In this document: piece by piece, positions 25,101 through 33,105 of the stretch
Position numbering within the stretch: position 1 is the stretch's first letter
How the letters are laid out: each line of letters opens with the position of its first letter
NCBI GenBank assembly: GCA_030674185.1
Contig: JAPXFY010000021.1
Span: 72,549,221 to 72,613,220 of the forward strand
DNA: 64,000 bases
From: Monoplex corrugatus
Lineage: Eukaryota; Mollusca; Gastropoda; Littorinimorpha; Ranellidae
Direction: 5' to 3'
Made by a program: the position numbers and the translations under genes
Notes under the pieces: model-generated
Seen by the model: only the letters and a program-made list of their open reading frames with translations
Databases searched by the model: none
What the model was told of the DNA's origin: nothing

Positions 25101-28100
25101 AAGGAGCCTTTGCATTGCTGGAAACGACCCAGTGGTTTCTACATCAGCCTGACAGAGCTGATCCAAAAGAACCACTTACCCCCACCACATCACGAGGTTT
25201 TGCAGAGTCTGTTGGCTGATGCCTCCATGGACACGGATATCTGTGTCATGTTAGAGCCAGAGAAGCTGTTCTTGGACAAACTGAAGATGTCAACGAGAGA
25301 GAGACACCAGATATGGAACTGTGACATCATGGATAGAAGTTATGAAAAACGGCAAGAGGCCATCGGCAGTTTCCTGCAGGACCAGGAGAGAGTGATAAAG
25401 GAGTTTCAGTGCAACAGGAAGACAAGCCTGCCTCTGAGGCAGGACCTGTTGATCAGCTTGTTCTTTCTGAGGAAGATATACACAGAACTAGCCAAGACGG
25501 AGTCTGTGTTCTCTGCCCATCCTGCTGCCAAGTTCTACATCAAGCACTGGCCCCATGCATGTCCTCAGGAGAAGCTGAGCTGTTGTCAGCAGTTTTCACT
25601 GAGGTGTGACATGGACAGCGAGGATGAAACAGAAGAGGGGACAGATAGAGAGAAAGGACATGTTGCAGTGTCCCAAGAACACGAAGAGTACCAGTTGCCT
25701 TATTGTGACACCACTGGTGCTGGGAAAGAGGAAGAAGAGTGGGGGACGGCATCCGATGATGAGGATGAAGTGTTGTACATACAGATTCGTCCCACTGACA
25801 TCGGTGACAGTGATGGACAAGGCCTCAGTGCTGCTGATGATAGCGACGGAAAGGAGGAGATGGAAAATGCAGTGACAGATGGAAGTCACATTGTGCAAGG
25901 GGAAAGTGGCAGCAGTACGCTACGTCACCGTGATAAAGAGGCTGAGAAATCAGGAGGGATGGACCTGATAGATGTAAAATCAGAAGAGGAACATGCCTCA
26001 GATGAAGAGTACCAGGATATCTGTGACACTAACAAAGACCGTTACCAGATTCGTCTGACAAACGATGGTCAACTGATGATGGATTGGTCAATTGGCGGCC
26101 CAGAGGACAGACAGCCTATGAACAGACCAGGTGAGGAGAACTCAAAGGCTTCAGTGGGTGACCTACAGCAGGGTACAGAGACAGACGAGAGTGAAGTGAG
26201 AGAGAATTGTCTTCTGTCTTCTTTAAGACACAGCATGGATCAGAGAAAAGTGGGCTACACCAGTCATGTCATGAGAAACGGGAAAGTAGTGAGAGGAAGC
26301 TCCATGTTCCACGCATTAGGGAAACACTTGAACAGCACTGGGACTCAGGTGCAGGAAGACCTGGACAACATGGAAGCATGTTCCATCAAGAAACAACAGG
26401 ATACCAACATGGTGGACATGGTTGACATCCAACAGAAACACGGAAAAAAGGAAGATGGTGATACATGTTCCAGTGACAGTGCCGACAAGACACATAACTG
26501 TACAGTGCCTCAAGTTAGTGGACTTGATGTCAGCAGCATCAAACAAGAAACACCGGAATTAAATGAACAGTTGCCTGGTGCAAGCACCAACATGGCACAC
26601 AACTGTATCAGGCCTCAAGATGGCGGACTCCCCGTGCAGAGTACCAAGCAAGAAGCAGGGGAGTTGAATGGACAATTCTTTGACCAAGCGAGCCAGTGCT
26701 CGTACTCACCTGATGCCAGTGCTGGTCCCAGCATAGCTGATACATCACCACTGACCACAAAGACCAGAACAGACATCGTGATGAGTGTAGAGGCCACACA
26801 CAACGCGGTCAGTGCATAAGCGAGGAGGAACAGTCCTCCATATCCAGAGACTGGAAGGAACAGCGTGATGAGCGGGGAGAGAAGGAAGAAACGTGTGTTA
26901 GAAGTGTTGATACCCAGTCCCAAGAATCTGTTGATCAATCAAGTGCCGGTCAGCTGGGGCATGTTGCTCCCAAACAGTTGAACAGAATGGAGTGGTGTGT
27001 GCCAAGCAATAGACGTCACAAAAAAATGGTCTCCAGCAAGTTCAGTATGGACATGTATCCAAAATCCTGTAAGTGCCCGGCTGATACGCAGTGTGGCGTT
27101 CTGACATCGTTCTCTGTCATCCAGTGCTTTTTCAGCCGTCGCAGCAACATCATCATGGTGTTGAATCACGTGGGGCAAGCAGTTGTGAGCGGTCACACCC
27201 TGTTCACCTTCAATCACCAGGGCCGACTCTACTTCAGCCTGGCCCAGCTGCAGGATGTGGGCCTGGTGACGGCTGATTACCAACCCCACCTTTCCAGCTT
27301 CTTGGGCCCCAGGCAGTGGTTACAGAGAGCCACTAACGATGAGGTGGCCTTTCTGGCCTACAACAACATTCCTCTCTCCATGAACAGGACACAATCATTG
27401 TTGATCAGTGCCGAGTTCATTTGCAACCTGTCCTACGACAAGGTCTTGGTGACACAGCAACTCAAGCAACTTAATATCTTCATCCACAGAACAGGCCATA
27501 TTTGTGCTAAAGACAAATCACAGGCAGGCTGGACTTTCGGCAGTAAGCGGGATCATGGGCTGGTGTTGCAGGCCTGGTCCCAGAGCAGCTGCTGTCAGAC
27601 AGAGCTGAGGGAGGTGGAGGAGAAGAGGCTGGCGGGAATCCAGCCTGACATCAATGAGTGCATTTTTCAAAGGAGAAGCAAGAAAGTTTACAACACCTCT
27701 TTCCCTGGTGCCATCTCCACCCACCCTTATGCCACAGACATAGGAAGCGCAGTGTCTAGCTTTAGGTTGAATTCTGTCTGCAAGAAGAAGGAACTGATCA
27801 CTCGAAATTATGCCATTTATGTGAGGAAGATCAAAAGCAGCGAACTACTGGACAAGGAGCCAGAGCAAAAGGGCACCGTGTTCTATCTGTGCAGTCCCAA
27901 CCAGGCGGGAGGAATGGACATAGTGAAGCATAAAAAAGTGACCGTCAAGGACAAAGAGCAGTCCTCAAGGAGTGACTGTGAGTCAGAATGGCCCAGCATC
28001 TTTGAAGGTGCCATGTTGCCCAAGGTGTTCAAGGAGAAAAACCAGTGTCTGAAGACAGGGGTGGGGTTCTGTGAGCTAGACACTGCCACCATACAGCAGT

Positions 28101-28582
28101 GGATTGGAGATAAATCCTCCACCCATAACCTCTTCCTCACCGGTACCCTGTGCCTAGGTCCCTCCCCTGCCGCATTCTGTTGCTTCAAGCTCAACAATAA
28201 ACTGTACGTCAACTGGGGTGAGGTCACGTCCTATATGGTGGGCATCGGGAACCTGTTCAGCCTGGCCCACCGTCTGCACATCACCATGTACAACATCCCC
28301 AAAGTGCTGGTCCTGCACCTGAATCGTCATTTTGACGCCAACAGGGATGTGATCTCCACTAAGCCGTGGGTGTGCGTGGACAGCCTGATCGCCATGGGCT
28401 GGCTGGGGTTGCTGGATGAGAACTCCCGCACACTGTTCCCCAAGACGATCACCACGCTGGTGGAGTATTTCCACAACACCAGTCACTGGAACGTGCAGCT
28501 TCGCAACTTTCTCCTTGTGCCCGTCCTGCAGCAGCCTATGTCTAGCACCAGTAGCAAAAGCTGTAGCAGTGCTTGTGTGTAA
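7532..28582 (+). CDS. Gene 1: large unrecognised repeat-module protein with SUMO-motif N-terminus (whole coding span, 6 coding exons)
   Basis: Coding exons are 7532-9264, 11756-11935, 12615-12839, 15556-15663, 21094-21265 and 25040-28582, all with GT donors and AG acceptors. Phases are 0 at the first four junctions and 2 at the last. The model yields about 1,987 residues if one missing base is allowed in exons 1, 5 and 6. The start at 7532 has A at -3 and G at +4. Residues 1-120 hold tandem repeats with psi-K-x-E motifs. About 120-580 is polar and probably disordered. From about 580 on, four segments share a pattern: an aromatic strand, then L-x-x-x-G-L, then a leucine-rich helix, then a W or hydrophobic strand. 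An acidic linker separates the second and third. I see no catalytic motif, signal peptide or membrane segment. The family is not recognised. A nuclear, protein- or DNA-binding role is inference. Pseudogenisation is possible but less likely than sequence errors. Confidence 0.75.
7541..7873 (+). repeat. Coding tandem duplication in exon 1 (units of about 171 and 162 bp, third unit started)
   Basis: Unit 1 (about 7541-7711) and unit 2 (7712-7873) align along their length. Each opens with a V-I-K-x-E core followed by acidic residues, then an E-D-T-[ST]-I-[EK]-T-E-V-S segment, then a [GS]-E-x-G-x-x-x-N-V-E-N end. A third unit starts at 7874 and diverges. The alignment shows one base lost in unit 2: unit 1 has TTTCACATAAG where unit 2 has TTTCCATAAG at 7812-7821. 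Confidence 0.8.
9308..9600 (+). repeat. 41-bp minisatellite, about 7 copies
   Basis: The unit begins GATCATTGCACTTAGGCAGC and recurs at about 9308, 9355, 9396 and every 41 bp after. The first unit is longer by 6 bp. The copies are nearly identical. The array lies just inside intron 1. Confidence 0.9.
9600..10025 (-). mobile_element. tRNA-derived SINE, family A
   Basis: On the minus strand, 10022-9955 is tRNA-like, with a box A-like TGGCTAGCGCAACGG and a box B GGTTCAAATCC. The body continues towards 9600 and includes a segment shared with copies near 40370, 40920, 50100, 51840 and 59300 (TATCCTGG.GTCAACCAG on the plus strand). A (GAT)-rich stretch at 9650-9690 may be its tail. Confidence 0.7.
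10116..10301 (+). mobile_element. Degenerate TTAA-type hairpin element (family D)
   Basis: It matches the better copies at 3550-3782 and 21751-21942: an outer CTTCCGCACCCTG start, an inner hairpin around CTTCCTGCAGGAA, and GAGTCAAAGGGTTAAG near 10249-10263. The ends have decayed and the terminal TTAA is not intact on the left. Confidence 0.6.
10464..11156 (+). mobile_element. TTAA-flanked non-autonomous element, 693 bp (piggyBac-like)
   Basis: The left end reads TTAACTCTTTCACCGCCA (10464) and the right end TGGCGGGAAAAGAGTTAA (ending 11156), an inverted repeat with few mismatches bounded by TTAA on both sides. TTAA target duplication is the hallmark of piggyBac. No transposase reading frame is present. 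It resembles the 689-bp element at 17232-17920 in ends and length. Confidence 0.6.
11385..11650 (-). mobile_element. SINE fragment, family C
   Basis: It shares a block (GTGTTTTCAGTAAACCAGCC, CAGGATCTTTAGCATG, ACTGGCAGGTCTGCACACGT) with 49640-49900 and with the unit and flanks of the 59650-61157 array. The tRNA-like head, seen on the minus strand of the 49.8-kb copy, is not evident here. Confidence 0.5.
11756..11935 (+). CDS. Gene 1 coding exon 2
   Basis: 180 bases, 60 codons, phase 0 at both ends. Acceptor TTTTACAG|TTTTCC; donor GCTTCTGAG|GTGAAG, a non-consensus but plausible 5' site. It opens FSVKNLGLLRFVGKN and contains HYVLLPELEFRGLL, the first example of the aromatic-strand plus L-x-x-x-G-L pattern repeated later in the protein. 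It joins E to V of exon 3. Confidence 0.75.
11936..12614 (+). other. Gene 1 intron 2, with duplicated donor sequences and a 35-bp repeat at its acceptor
   Basis: Four decayed copies of the exon 2 end plus donor (TCTGAGGTGAAGTA) occur at about 12001, 12057, 12112 and 12193, separated by T- and TTG-rich runs. The 3' end (12500-12606) is three copies of a 35-bp unit beginning GACACACATATCACCTGTCC that run to within a few bases of the acceptor CACTTCCAG (12614). Confidence 0.75.
12615..12839 (+). CDS. Gene 1 coding exon 3
   Basis: 225 bases, 75 codons, phase 0 at both ends; donor CTGCAG|GTAATG. After an acidic stretch (VRPVEAEEEEYIEQF) comes SRRWFCKMVTPLGVHLLFQG, the second half of module 1. Basic and aromatic residues follow. 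GC at third positions is clearly higher than in the flanking introns, as expected of coding sequence. Confidence 0.8.
12967..13130 (+). repeat. Compound microsatellite (CA)n-(GCAC)n-(CA)n-(CT)n
   Basis: Simple dinucleotide and tetranucleotide runs by inspection. Reading frames through it on both strands are artefacts. Confidence 0.95.
13709..13831 (+). mobile_element. TTAA hairpin element, family D (short copy)
   Basis: It begins TTAATCTTTTGACGCC and ends GAGTCAAAGGGTTAA. The centre is the palindrome CTTCCTGCAGGAA with flanking arms CCCTATCCATCAG and CTGGTGAATAGGG. An inner TTAACCCTTTGACTCCC start (about 13751) repeats the outer terminus. Confidence 0.65.
14425..15505 (+). repeat. 78-bp minisatellite, about 14 copies
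   Basis: The unit starts GGTTTGAAGGGTCACGGTAC and recurs at 14425, 14503, 14581 and so on, with few substitutions. Because 78 is divisible by three, some frames stay open on both strands; the 238-codon frame on the minus strand (14860-14144) is such an artefact. Each unit contains a donor-like ACAG|GTAACA and an acceptor-like TTTCACTTTGACAG. Confidence 0.95.
15556..15663 (+). CDS. Gene 1 coding exon 4
   Basis: 108 bases, 36 codons, phase 0 at both ends; acceptor TTGTTGCAG|GTGACT, donor GTTCAG|GTGATC. It reads VTPPVFQMGVEGQNQ followed by an R-T-L-T-R-S-F-C-F-D-K-R-K stretch. Called from splice sites, open frame and phase agreement with exons 3 and 5; no known domain. Confidence 0.7.
16370..16620 (-). 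pseudogene. LINE C-terminal fragment (zinc-knuckle-like region)
   Basis: Read on the minus strand it contains CPSCEKDQTAEHILQ followed by a stop and H-L-Y-R-M, preceded by a TWLNTNINHKFKLTPLPPCP stretch. This C-P-x-C ... D-x-T-A-E-H-[IV]-L-Q-x-C pattern is typical of the C-terminus of many non-LTR retrotransposon polyproteins. Stops show it is dead. The clade cannot be set from this piece. Confidence 0.6.
17232..17920 (+). mobile_element. TTAA-flanked non-autonomous element, 689 bp (piggyBac-like)
   Basis: The left end is TTAACTCATTGAGTGCCA and the right end TTGGCACGGAAAGAGTTAA, with TTAA at both borders. Near the right end are paired palindromes around ACGATATATCGT (about 17846 and 17888), a feature I associate with piggyBac-like termini. 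A short minus-strand frame beginning MEVRRALPVNVLDKN (about 17676) may be a transposase remnant, but this is weak. Confidence 0.6.
17975..18960 (+). pseudogene. RTE-like LINE reverse transcriptase fragment
   Basis: Broken frames give GIRQGCILSLCLFNFYKEQ (about 18090-18150), an R-Y-A-S-D-T-A-L-L-A-D block equivalent to the Y-A-D-D palm motif with D to S change, and further on VMIYGFEAWTLRKT and EMWVYRRLL. Order and wording match the RT C-half and tail of RTE-type non-LTR elements. Several stops and frameshifts make it a relic. It starts just after the 17.2-kb TTAA element. Confidence 0.75.
19005..19090 (+). mobile_element. tRNA-like SINE head next to the 42-bp array
   Basis: It contains a box A-like AGTCAAGTGGGTAAGACTC and a box B-like GATTCAATCC at tRNA spacing. 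The following CATCCCACATCC runs directly into the first 42-bp unit. It is not a working tRNA because acceptor-stem pairing is absent. Confidence 0.5.
19091..20510 (+). repeat. 42-bp minisatellite with a degraded middle
   Basis: The unit reads AGAGATGAAATACGCAGACT then GTACAACAGCTTGCCATCCACC. Copies at 19091-19560 and 20070-20510 are clean. From about 19560 to 20060 they carry many one-base deletions and are interrupted by unrelated sequence at 19670-19858 that matches the neighbouring foldback element. 42 is divisible by three, so many open frames cross it on both strands; none looks like a gene. Confidence 0.9.
20575..20885 (+). mobile_element. Foldback element with about 130-145-bp inverted arms (family E)
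   Basis: The left arm (about 20575-20725) and right arm (about 20756-20885) are reverse complements along most of their length: CAGAAAAACATGAAAGAAG pairs with CTTCTTTCGTGTTTTTTCTG, and AATACAACAAAACAAGACAGG with the matching TTGTTTTGTTGTATT. The arms are separated by a spacer of about 30 bases. Single-arm relatives lie at 41990-42150 and 37118-37175. No coding capacity. Confidence 0.75.
21094..21265 (+). CDS. Gene 1 coding exon 5 (contains a one-base frameshift)
   Basis: Acceptor TTTAACAG at 21093 opens in phase 0 as AVMVPLREEEQEPP. The donor TTCAG|GTATTC closes in the -1 frame as CDCDVNVKETDTFR in phase 2, matching exon 6. The first frame ends at a stop near 21163, and the second is blocked upstream by a TGA at 21113-21115. 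A single lost base between about 21116 and 21163 reconciles both. The 172-base length plus one gives exactly the phase needed. Confidence 0.65.
21540..21750 (+). repeat. 57-bp tandem, about 4 copies, adjoining a TTAA element
   Basis: The unit includes AGTATGAAAATTGGCCTGTT and TTAACCCTTTGACAGTC, at about 21547, 21603, 21660 and 21717. Each unit carries the same TTAACCCTTTGA string as the terminus of the next element, so the array seems to have grown from its edge. Confidence 0.85.
21751..21942 (+). mobile_element. Nested TTAA hairpin element (family D), best copy
   Basis: Outer ends: TTAACCCTTTGACTCCCGCA (21751) and TGCGGGAGTCAAAGGGTTAA (ending 21942), a perfect 20-bp inverted repeat including the TTAA. 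Inside, 21820-21899 is a second, almost perfect palindrome that itself begins TTAACCCTTTGACACCCT and ends TCAAAGGGTTAA with CTTCCTGCAGGAAG at its centre. The TTAA borders and CCCTTT start suggest a piggyBac-type MITE. Confidence 0.75.
21985..22150 (+). mobile_element. SINE fragment, family B (5'-incomplete)
   Basis: It contains GAGTCTGCCAGATTATCACT and GCAGATTTGGGTGGAGTGCA, reverse complement of the block in the copies at 39740, 41795, 51500 and 56690. The tRNA-like head is missing. Confidence 0.6.
22250..22785 (+). repeat. 23-bp minisatellite, about 22 copies
   Basis: The unit TCTGTTGTATGATTTCTGTT plus CAT repeats with almost no change apart from a C for T variant (GTCGTATG). It ends at AAGGATCCATTC. 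Confidence 0.95.
23222..25022 (+). repeat. 26-bp minisatellite, about 69 copies, with a 653-bp higher-order duplication
   Basis: The unit is GAACAGAGAACGTATTTGTT plus TGCCCT. Variants (CCCT, CATG, CGTG, CTCT ends; short GATGAACAG inserts) occur in the same order in about 23590-24240 and again 653 bases later. The unit length is not divisible by three and lacks minus-strand stops, so all three minus frames stay open for 600-730 codons with the same peptide period. I treat these as artefacts, not a gene. Confidence 0.95.
25040..28582 (+). CDS. Gene 1 last coding exon (modules 2-4, one frameshift)
   Basis: It opens in phase 2 after TTTGTTTCAG and continues R-P-L-N-I-Q-S-V-A-F. The first frame ends at TAA 26817; the -1 frame is open from 26741 to the stop at 28580-28582. 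One lost base in 26741-26819 joins them. Module 2 (25040-25560) has FYISLTELIQKN. Then comes an acidic, disordered linker to about 27050 with VKSEEE, IKQETPELNEQ and TKQEAGELNGQ motifs. Module 3 (about 27150-27480) has LYFSLAQLQDVGLV. Module 4 (about 28130-28530) has LYVNWGEVTSYM and WVCVDSLIAMGWLGLL. The exon is rich in GC at third positions. The stop is followed by a non-coding repeat-rich flank. Confidence 0.8.
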
Positions 28583-29215
28583 TTTCATACAGTGTCGCTG
28601 GACCAACCATCATCGTTTGTAGTACTTAGGCCTGCACAATTCATGTCACGTCTGTCAGTCATGTGGTATATAGATGACTGTAGTGTGTTTTACAGAGGCT
28701 TAGTTTGTATACAAATAGAGCATTCACCTGTTAATCTAGTGTAGAATAGAGTAGTGTAGAAATAGAGCATTCACCTGTTAATCTAGTGTAGAATAGAGTA
28801 GTGTAGAAATAGAGCATTCACCTGTTAATCTAGTGTAGAATAGAGTAGTGTAGAAATAGAGCATTCACCTGTTAATCTAGTGTAGAATAGAGTAGTGTAG
28901 AAATAGAGCATTCACCTGTTAATTAGTGTAGAATAGAATAGTGTAGAAATAGAGCATTCACCTGTTAATCTGGTGTAGAATAGAGTAGTGTAGAAATAGA
29001 GCATTCATCTGTTAATATGGTGTAGAATAGAGTAATGTAGAAATAGAGCATTCACCTGTTAATCTAGTGCAGAATAGAGTAGTGTAGAAATAGAGCATTC
29101 ACCTGTTAATCTAGTGCAGAATAGAGTAGTGTAGAAATAAGAGCATTCACCTGTTAATCTAGTGCAGAATAGAGTAGTGTAGAAATAAGAGCATTCACCT
29201 GTTAATCTAGTGTAG
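28583..29215 (+). repeat. Gene 1 3' flank with a 47-bp minisatellite (about 28715-29215, 11 copies)
   Basis: The unit holds AAATAGAGCATTCACCTGTT and AATCTAGTGTAGAATAGAGT. It begins about 130 bases after the gene 1 stop and so probably lies in the 3' UTR. No AATAAA is found between the stop and the array. Confidence 0.85.
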
Positions 29216-30055
29216 AACTAGACTATCCACTTTCAGTCTGACTGAACAAGTTTTGGTGTGGCTCAGTGGAAATGCGTACAGACTTCAGTCCATCCAGCTG
29301 TGAATAGGTACATGACCCTTTTCATGATTGGGGACTGTGAAGGTGGTGAGGAGAAAAGATGAGCATCATTGTCATAATGATGGTCTCACAAATAGTTATG
29401 GCTGACACAGGTTTGTGGGCAGGTTGTGGTTGACAAAGGTTATGGGGCAGTCTTTTACCTTAACTACATTTAATCGTGTCTCCCACTTCTATGCATATTG
29501 TGTATTTCACATGGCTGTCATGTTTCTGACCAATTTGTATGTATTCTGCCTCTCTGAGAATTATACCATTACATTTTGCAGCCATTATCAAAAGTGTCAC
29601 TTGTAAATGGTGTCTGTGTAAAATGTTGACAGTCTTCCGTATTGATCAGTAATTAGTACCATTGTCAGTCAGTGATGTTATTTTTATGTCATTTGAAATA
29701 TGAGGTCATGACTGTTGTCTGCTGAGGCCTGACTTTTGTCTGCTGATTCCATTAGACTGTGATTTAACTTTGAAATGACTTTGTGTCCATATGTTACAAT
29801 AATTCAACTCACTGGTTTGTATGAATGTGAAACAACCATGTGGTCTTCCATCATTTTGATTTACATTAATAGGTTTCTTGAACAGTCTGTGAATGCAGAC
29901 TGATGCTCACTCTGCCATACTCCATTATAGTCCACACCTGAGTCAGTTTCCTTTGATGTTGGTGCATTTCAACTCTCACTTGCACTCAGATGTTGCAGGT
30001 AGGCTTTTATGTGTATGAATTTCTTTATTTACCCCACCATATCTGTGTTTGATTT
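29216..30055. other. No gene seen
   Basis: AT-rich, no convincing frame, splice site pair or repeat. It may be 3' UTR of gene 1. Confidence 0.5.
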
Positions 30056-30302
30056 GATTGATTTGGTTCAGTTTTTACGTCGACACCCACCTCAGGTGAT
30101 ATGGCCGACGGGGATAACCATCCCAGGGAAGTGGGGGAAGGGGGACTTATCTAATCCTATAGTGACACCACCAGAACAACAATGATGTTAAGATGGAGCA
30201 GTGAAAAGGCCAGTTTTAATATAGCGCACCCCGGGATTCGAACCCACAACCATTAGCATGTGAATCCGACGCTCAAACCAACTGAGCTACTGGGCTCGCC
30301 CA
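30056..30302 (-). mobile_element. tRNA-derived SINE with well-preserved head
   Basis: On the minus strand 30302-30225 reads GGCGAGCCCAGTAGCTCAGT, then a D-arm-like TGGTTTGAGCG, then GGGTTCGAATCCCGGGG, a perfect box B. The 3' acceptor strand does not pair with the start, so it is a SINE head, not a tRNA gene. The body runs to about 30056. Confidence 0.75.
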
Positions 30303-30519
30303 TATCTGTGTATTTAGGGTTGTGTGTGATGCATGCTGAATGTGATTTTATACATTCTTTACCACCGTGCACACTAGGTGGATGAAGCATTAACAGATAT
30401 GTACCTTTGATGACCTAGGAGATGGAAAAGATGTCCACAGTTCATCCACATGGCGGTATGATGATGAAGTGAAAGGTCTTGTGTGCAATGAGTGAACAAG
30501 GAAAACTGTTGTGTTGAAG

Positions 30520-31145
30520 ATGGAGCTCTACATTATAGGCATTGATATTGATCATGTTGTTGTTGAAGATAGAGCTCTACATTATAGGCAATGATATTGA
30601 TCATGTTGTTGAAGATAGAGCTCTACATTATAGGCATTGATATTGATCATGTTGTTGTTGAAGATAGAGCTCTACATTATAGGCATTGATATTGATCATG
30701 TTGTTGTTGAAGATAGAGCTCTACATTATAGGCAATGATATTGATCATGTTGTTGTTGAAGATGGAGCTCTACATTATAGGCAATGATATTGATCATGTT
30801 GTTGTTGAAGATAGAGCTCTACATTATAGGCAATGATATTGATCATGTTGTTGTTGAAGATAGAGCTCTACATTATAGGCAATGATATTGATCATGTTGT
30901 TGTTGAAGATAGAGCTCTACATTATAGGCAATGATATTGATCATGTTGTTGTTGAAGATAGAGCTCTACATTATAGGCAATGATATTGATCATGTTGTTG
31001 TTGAAAATAGAGCTCTACATTATAGGCAATGATATTGATCATGTTGTTGTTGAAAATAGAGCTCTACATTATAGGCAATGATATTGATCATGTTGTTGTT
31101 GAAGATAGAGCTCTACATTATAGGCAATGATATTGATCATGTTGT
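30520..31145 (+). repeat. 49-bp minisatellite, about 12 copies
   Basis: The unit contains AAGATAGAGCTCTACATTAT and AGGCAATGATATTGATCATG followed by a TTG run. The SacI-like GAGCTC recurs in every unit. Confidence 0.95.
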
Positions 31146-31510
31146 TTGTGTTTCTGATGCTTTCAATAGGATTATATCTTTCTTGCGTCCTATCAGTGAT
31201 GATGGATGCTGACTTTCATGAATCTGAAAGATGAATAAATATACTGGTGTGGGTTTTCTTGTGAGATTGTGTCTTGTCACTGATGATGGATTCTGTCTGA
31301 TTGTCATGAGTCTGACGGAGGAATAGATATACTGGTGTGGGTTTTCTTGTGAGATCTTGTGTCTTGTCACTGATGATGGATGCTGACTTTCATGAGTCTG
31401 AAAGATGAATAGATATACTGGTGTGGGTTTTCTTGTGAGATCTTGTGTCTTGTCACTGATGATGGATTCTGACTGTCATTAGTCTGACGGAAGAATAGAT
31501 ATATACTGGT
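31146..31510 (+). repeat. Tandem of about 87 bp, four decayed copies
   Basis: Each copy has TGATGATGGATGCTGACTTT, CATGAATCTGAAAGATGAAT and ACTGGTGTGGGTTTTCTTGT. The first copy contains AATAAA near 31229. Confidence 0.85.
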
Positions 31511-31639
31511 GTGGGTTTTCTTATGAGATCTTGGAGGCATATATATATATGTTTTCCACAGGTGCAGTATGGGAAGAAGTTATGGGTTCTGCGTCCGCTG
31601 ATCCCATCTCTGTTGAATAACAGCTGTTTTGTGCTGTTA

Positions 31640-31860
31640 AAATGTGACTGTGTCCTGCTGTTGCCAGCTTACTGTGTTGCGGGCAGTCTTTCTGTGTGGT
31701 GGTGTTGAGGAAACAGCCGATGACATTGCCAGCTTACTGTGTTGCCGGCAGTCTTTCTGTGTGGTGGTGTTGAGGAAACAGCCGATGATATTGCCAGCTT
31801 ACTGTGTTGCCGGCAGTGTTTCTGTGTGGTGGTGTTGAGGAAACAGCTGATAACATTGCC
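31640..31860 (+). repeat. Tandem of about 63 bp, three copies
   Basis: The unit has CAGCTTACTGTGTTGCCGGC and GTGTGGTGGTGTTGAGGAAA. Open frames across it are repeat artefacts. Confidence 0.85.
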
Positions 31861-32264
31861 GTTGTATCTTTGTTCTTTATTAACTACGGGTATGTAAACA
31901 GCTTCAAATGAATAGAGTGTCTCAGAAGCCTTCAGAGATTACTTTGGCAGTGATGAAATGAATATAAATAGTATGTTTGATTTCTCTTTCAGGGGGCATA
32001 ATAAACGTGTATTGATCAGTAGAAGTTGCATGAACATTGTAAGTAAGTGTTCAGTTAGTTGCTTGATTTTCCTTCTGCTTATTTTGATATCCTTGTTCAC
32101 ATCACAATTGGATTTATTCTTGGATATGTGCTTTTACTGTCTTTAGGGTTTAGGTGACTAGGTTATTTGTGTTCATGTTCTCTGCTGATCTTGATGCTGC
32201 AGACATTCTGATACCAATAGCTTAGTGTTTTATTGGTCACCCTCCATGCTTACGTTTCAAGACC

Positions 32265-32400
32265 TTGCCAACACCTGGAATTTTGTTCAGGATCTTGGAG
32301 TCTGCCAGATTATCACTGGCAAATTTGGATAGAAGGTATATGAAATTGTCCAGATATGATTGATCCCTATTGAACAAGTTTTGAGTGTTGCTATTGTGTT
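32265..32400 (+). mobile_element. SINE fragment, family B
   Basis: It shares GGAGTCTGCCAGATTATCAC and TGGCAAATTTGGAT with 21985-22150; no head. Confidence 0.55.
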
Positions 32401-33105
32401 TTTAAAAAAATAGTCTTGTTTTAATACTCTCTGCCTTAGGTTATAGCATGTAAAGGCATTGTCTCTGTCTCTCCTTTTCTTCTTACATCTCTCCTGTATG
32501 CTTTATGTGTTGGATTTTTTTTTATTCTTTCATGCTGTCGCACATCGCTCCAGCCCTTGCAACTGAACTCACGCACGCGCTTACTCTCTCTGCTGACGGC
32601 CGATTTTTGCCACTTTTGTGATTTTTTTTTCCCGGGCGGTTTTAAACCTGCTGCTAAAATGTTTGATATCAATGGAAAGTGCGATATTTCAACTTTTGAA
32701 CTAAGATATTAGTAACTTGTTTCAGATGAGCGGCTAGTAATTATGACGCCAAAGATAAGATCACCGACAACAGGAAACACGACATATTGTTTACATCAGA
32801 AACACGCACAATATCAACACGGCACAGGGGAACGAGGGGCACAAAACTGTAAATCTTACCTTGTGGTCATTATGTATACTTGCAGGCACCCTGGTAATCC
32901 AACACTTTTTCAGAATATGCGCTAAAACGAATATAAATCAACAGAAGTCACAGCACATGCAGTCCAGTTCCATTTTCCAATGTCTCGTTCTCAAAGCCGT
33001 TTTTCCGAGTCGTGTTTTTCTTCTCACTTCAACCACGTTCTCACTGTTCTGTGCATTTTCCATTATATTCATACTTCACTTTTTAAACAAACAGTTAGTG
33101 TTCAG

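Noticed and set aside
22916..25175. Three overlapping minus-strand frames of 606-728 codons
   Set aside because: All come from the stop-free 26-bp repeat read in three frames. The peptides are the same period shifted, with no start context or domain.
26741..26819. Short intron to explain the frame change in the last exon
   Set aside because: Any GT-AG pair here would be only about 30-40 bases, too short for an animal intron; a lost base is simpler.
30225..30302. tRNA gene
   Set aside because: Box A and box B are good, but the acceptor stem does not pair and a SINE body follows.
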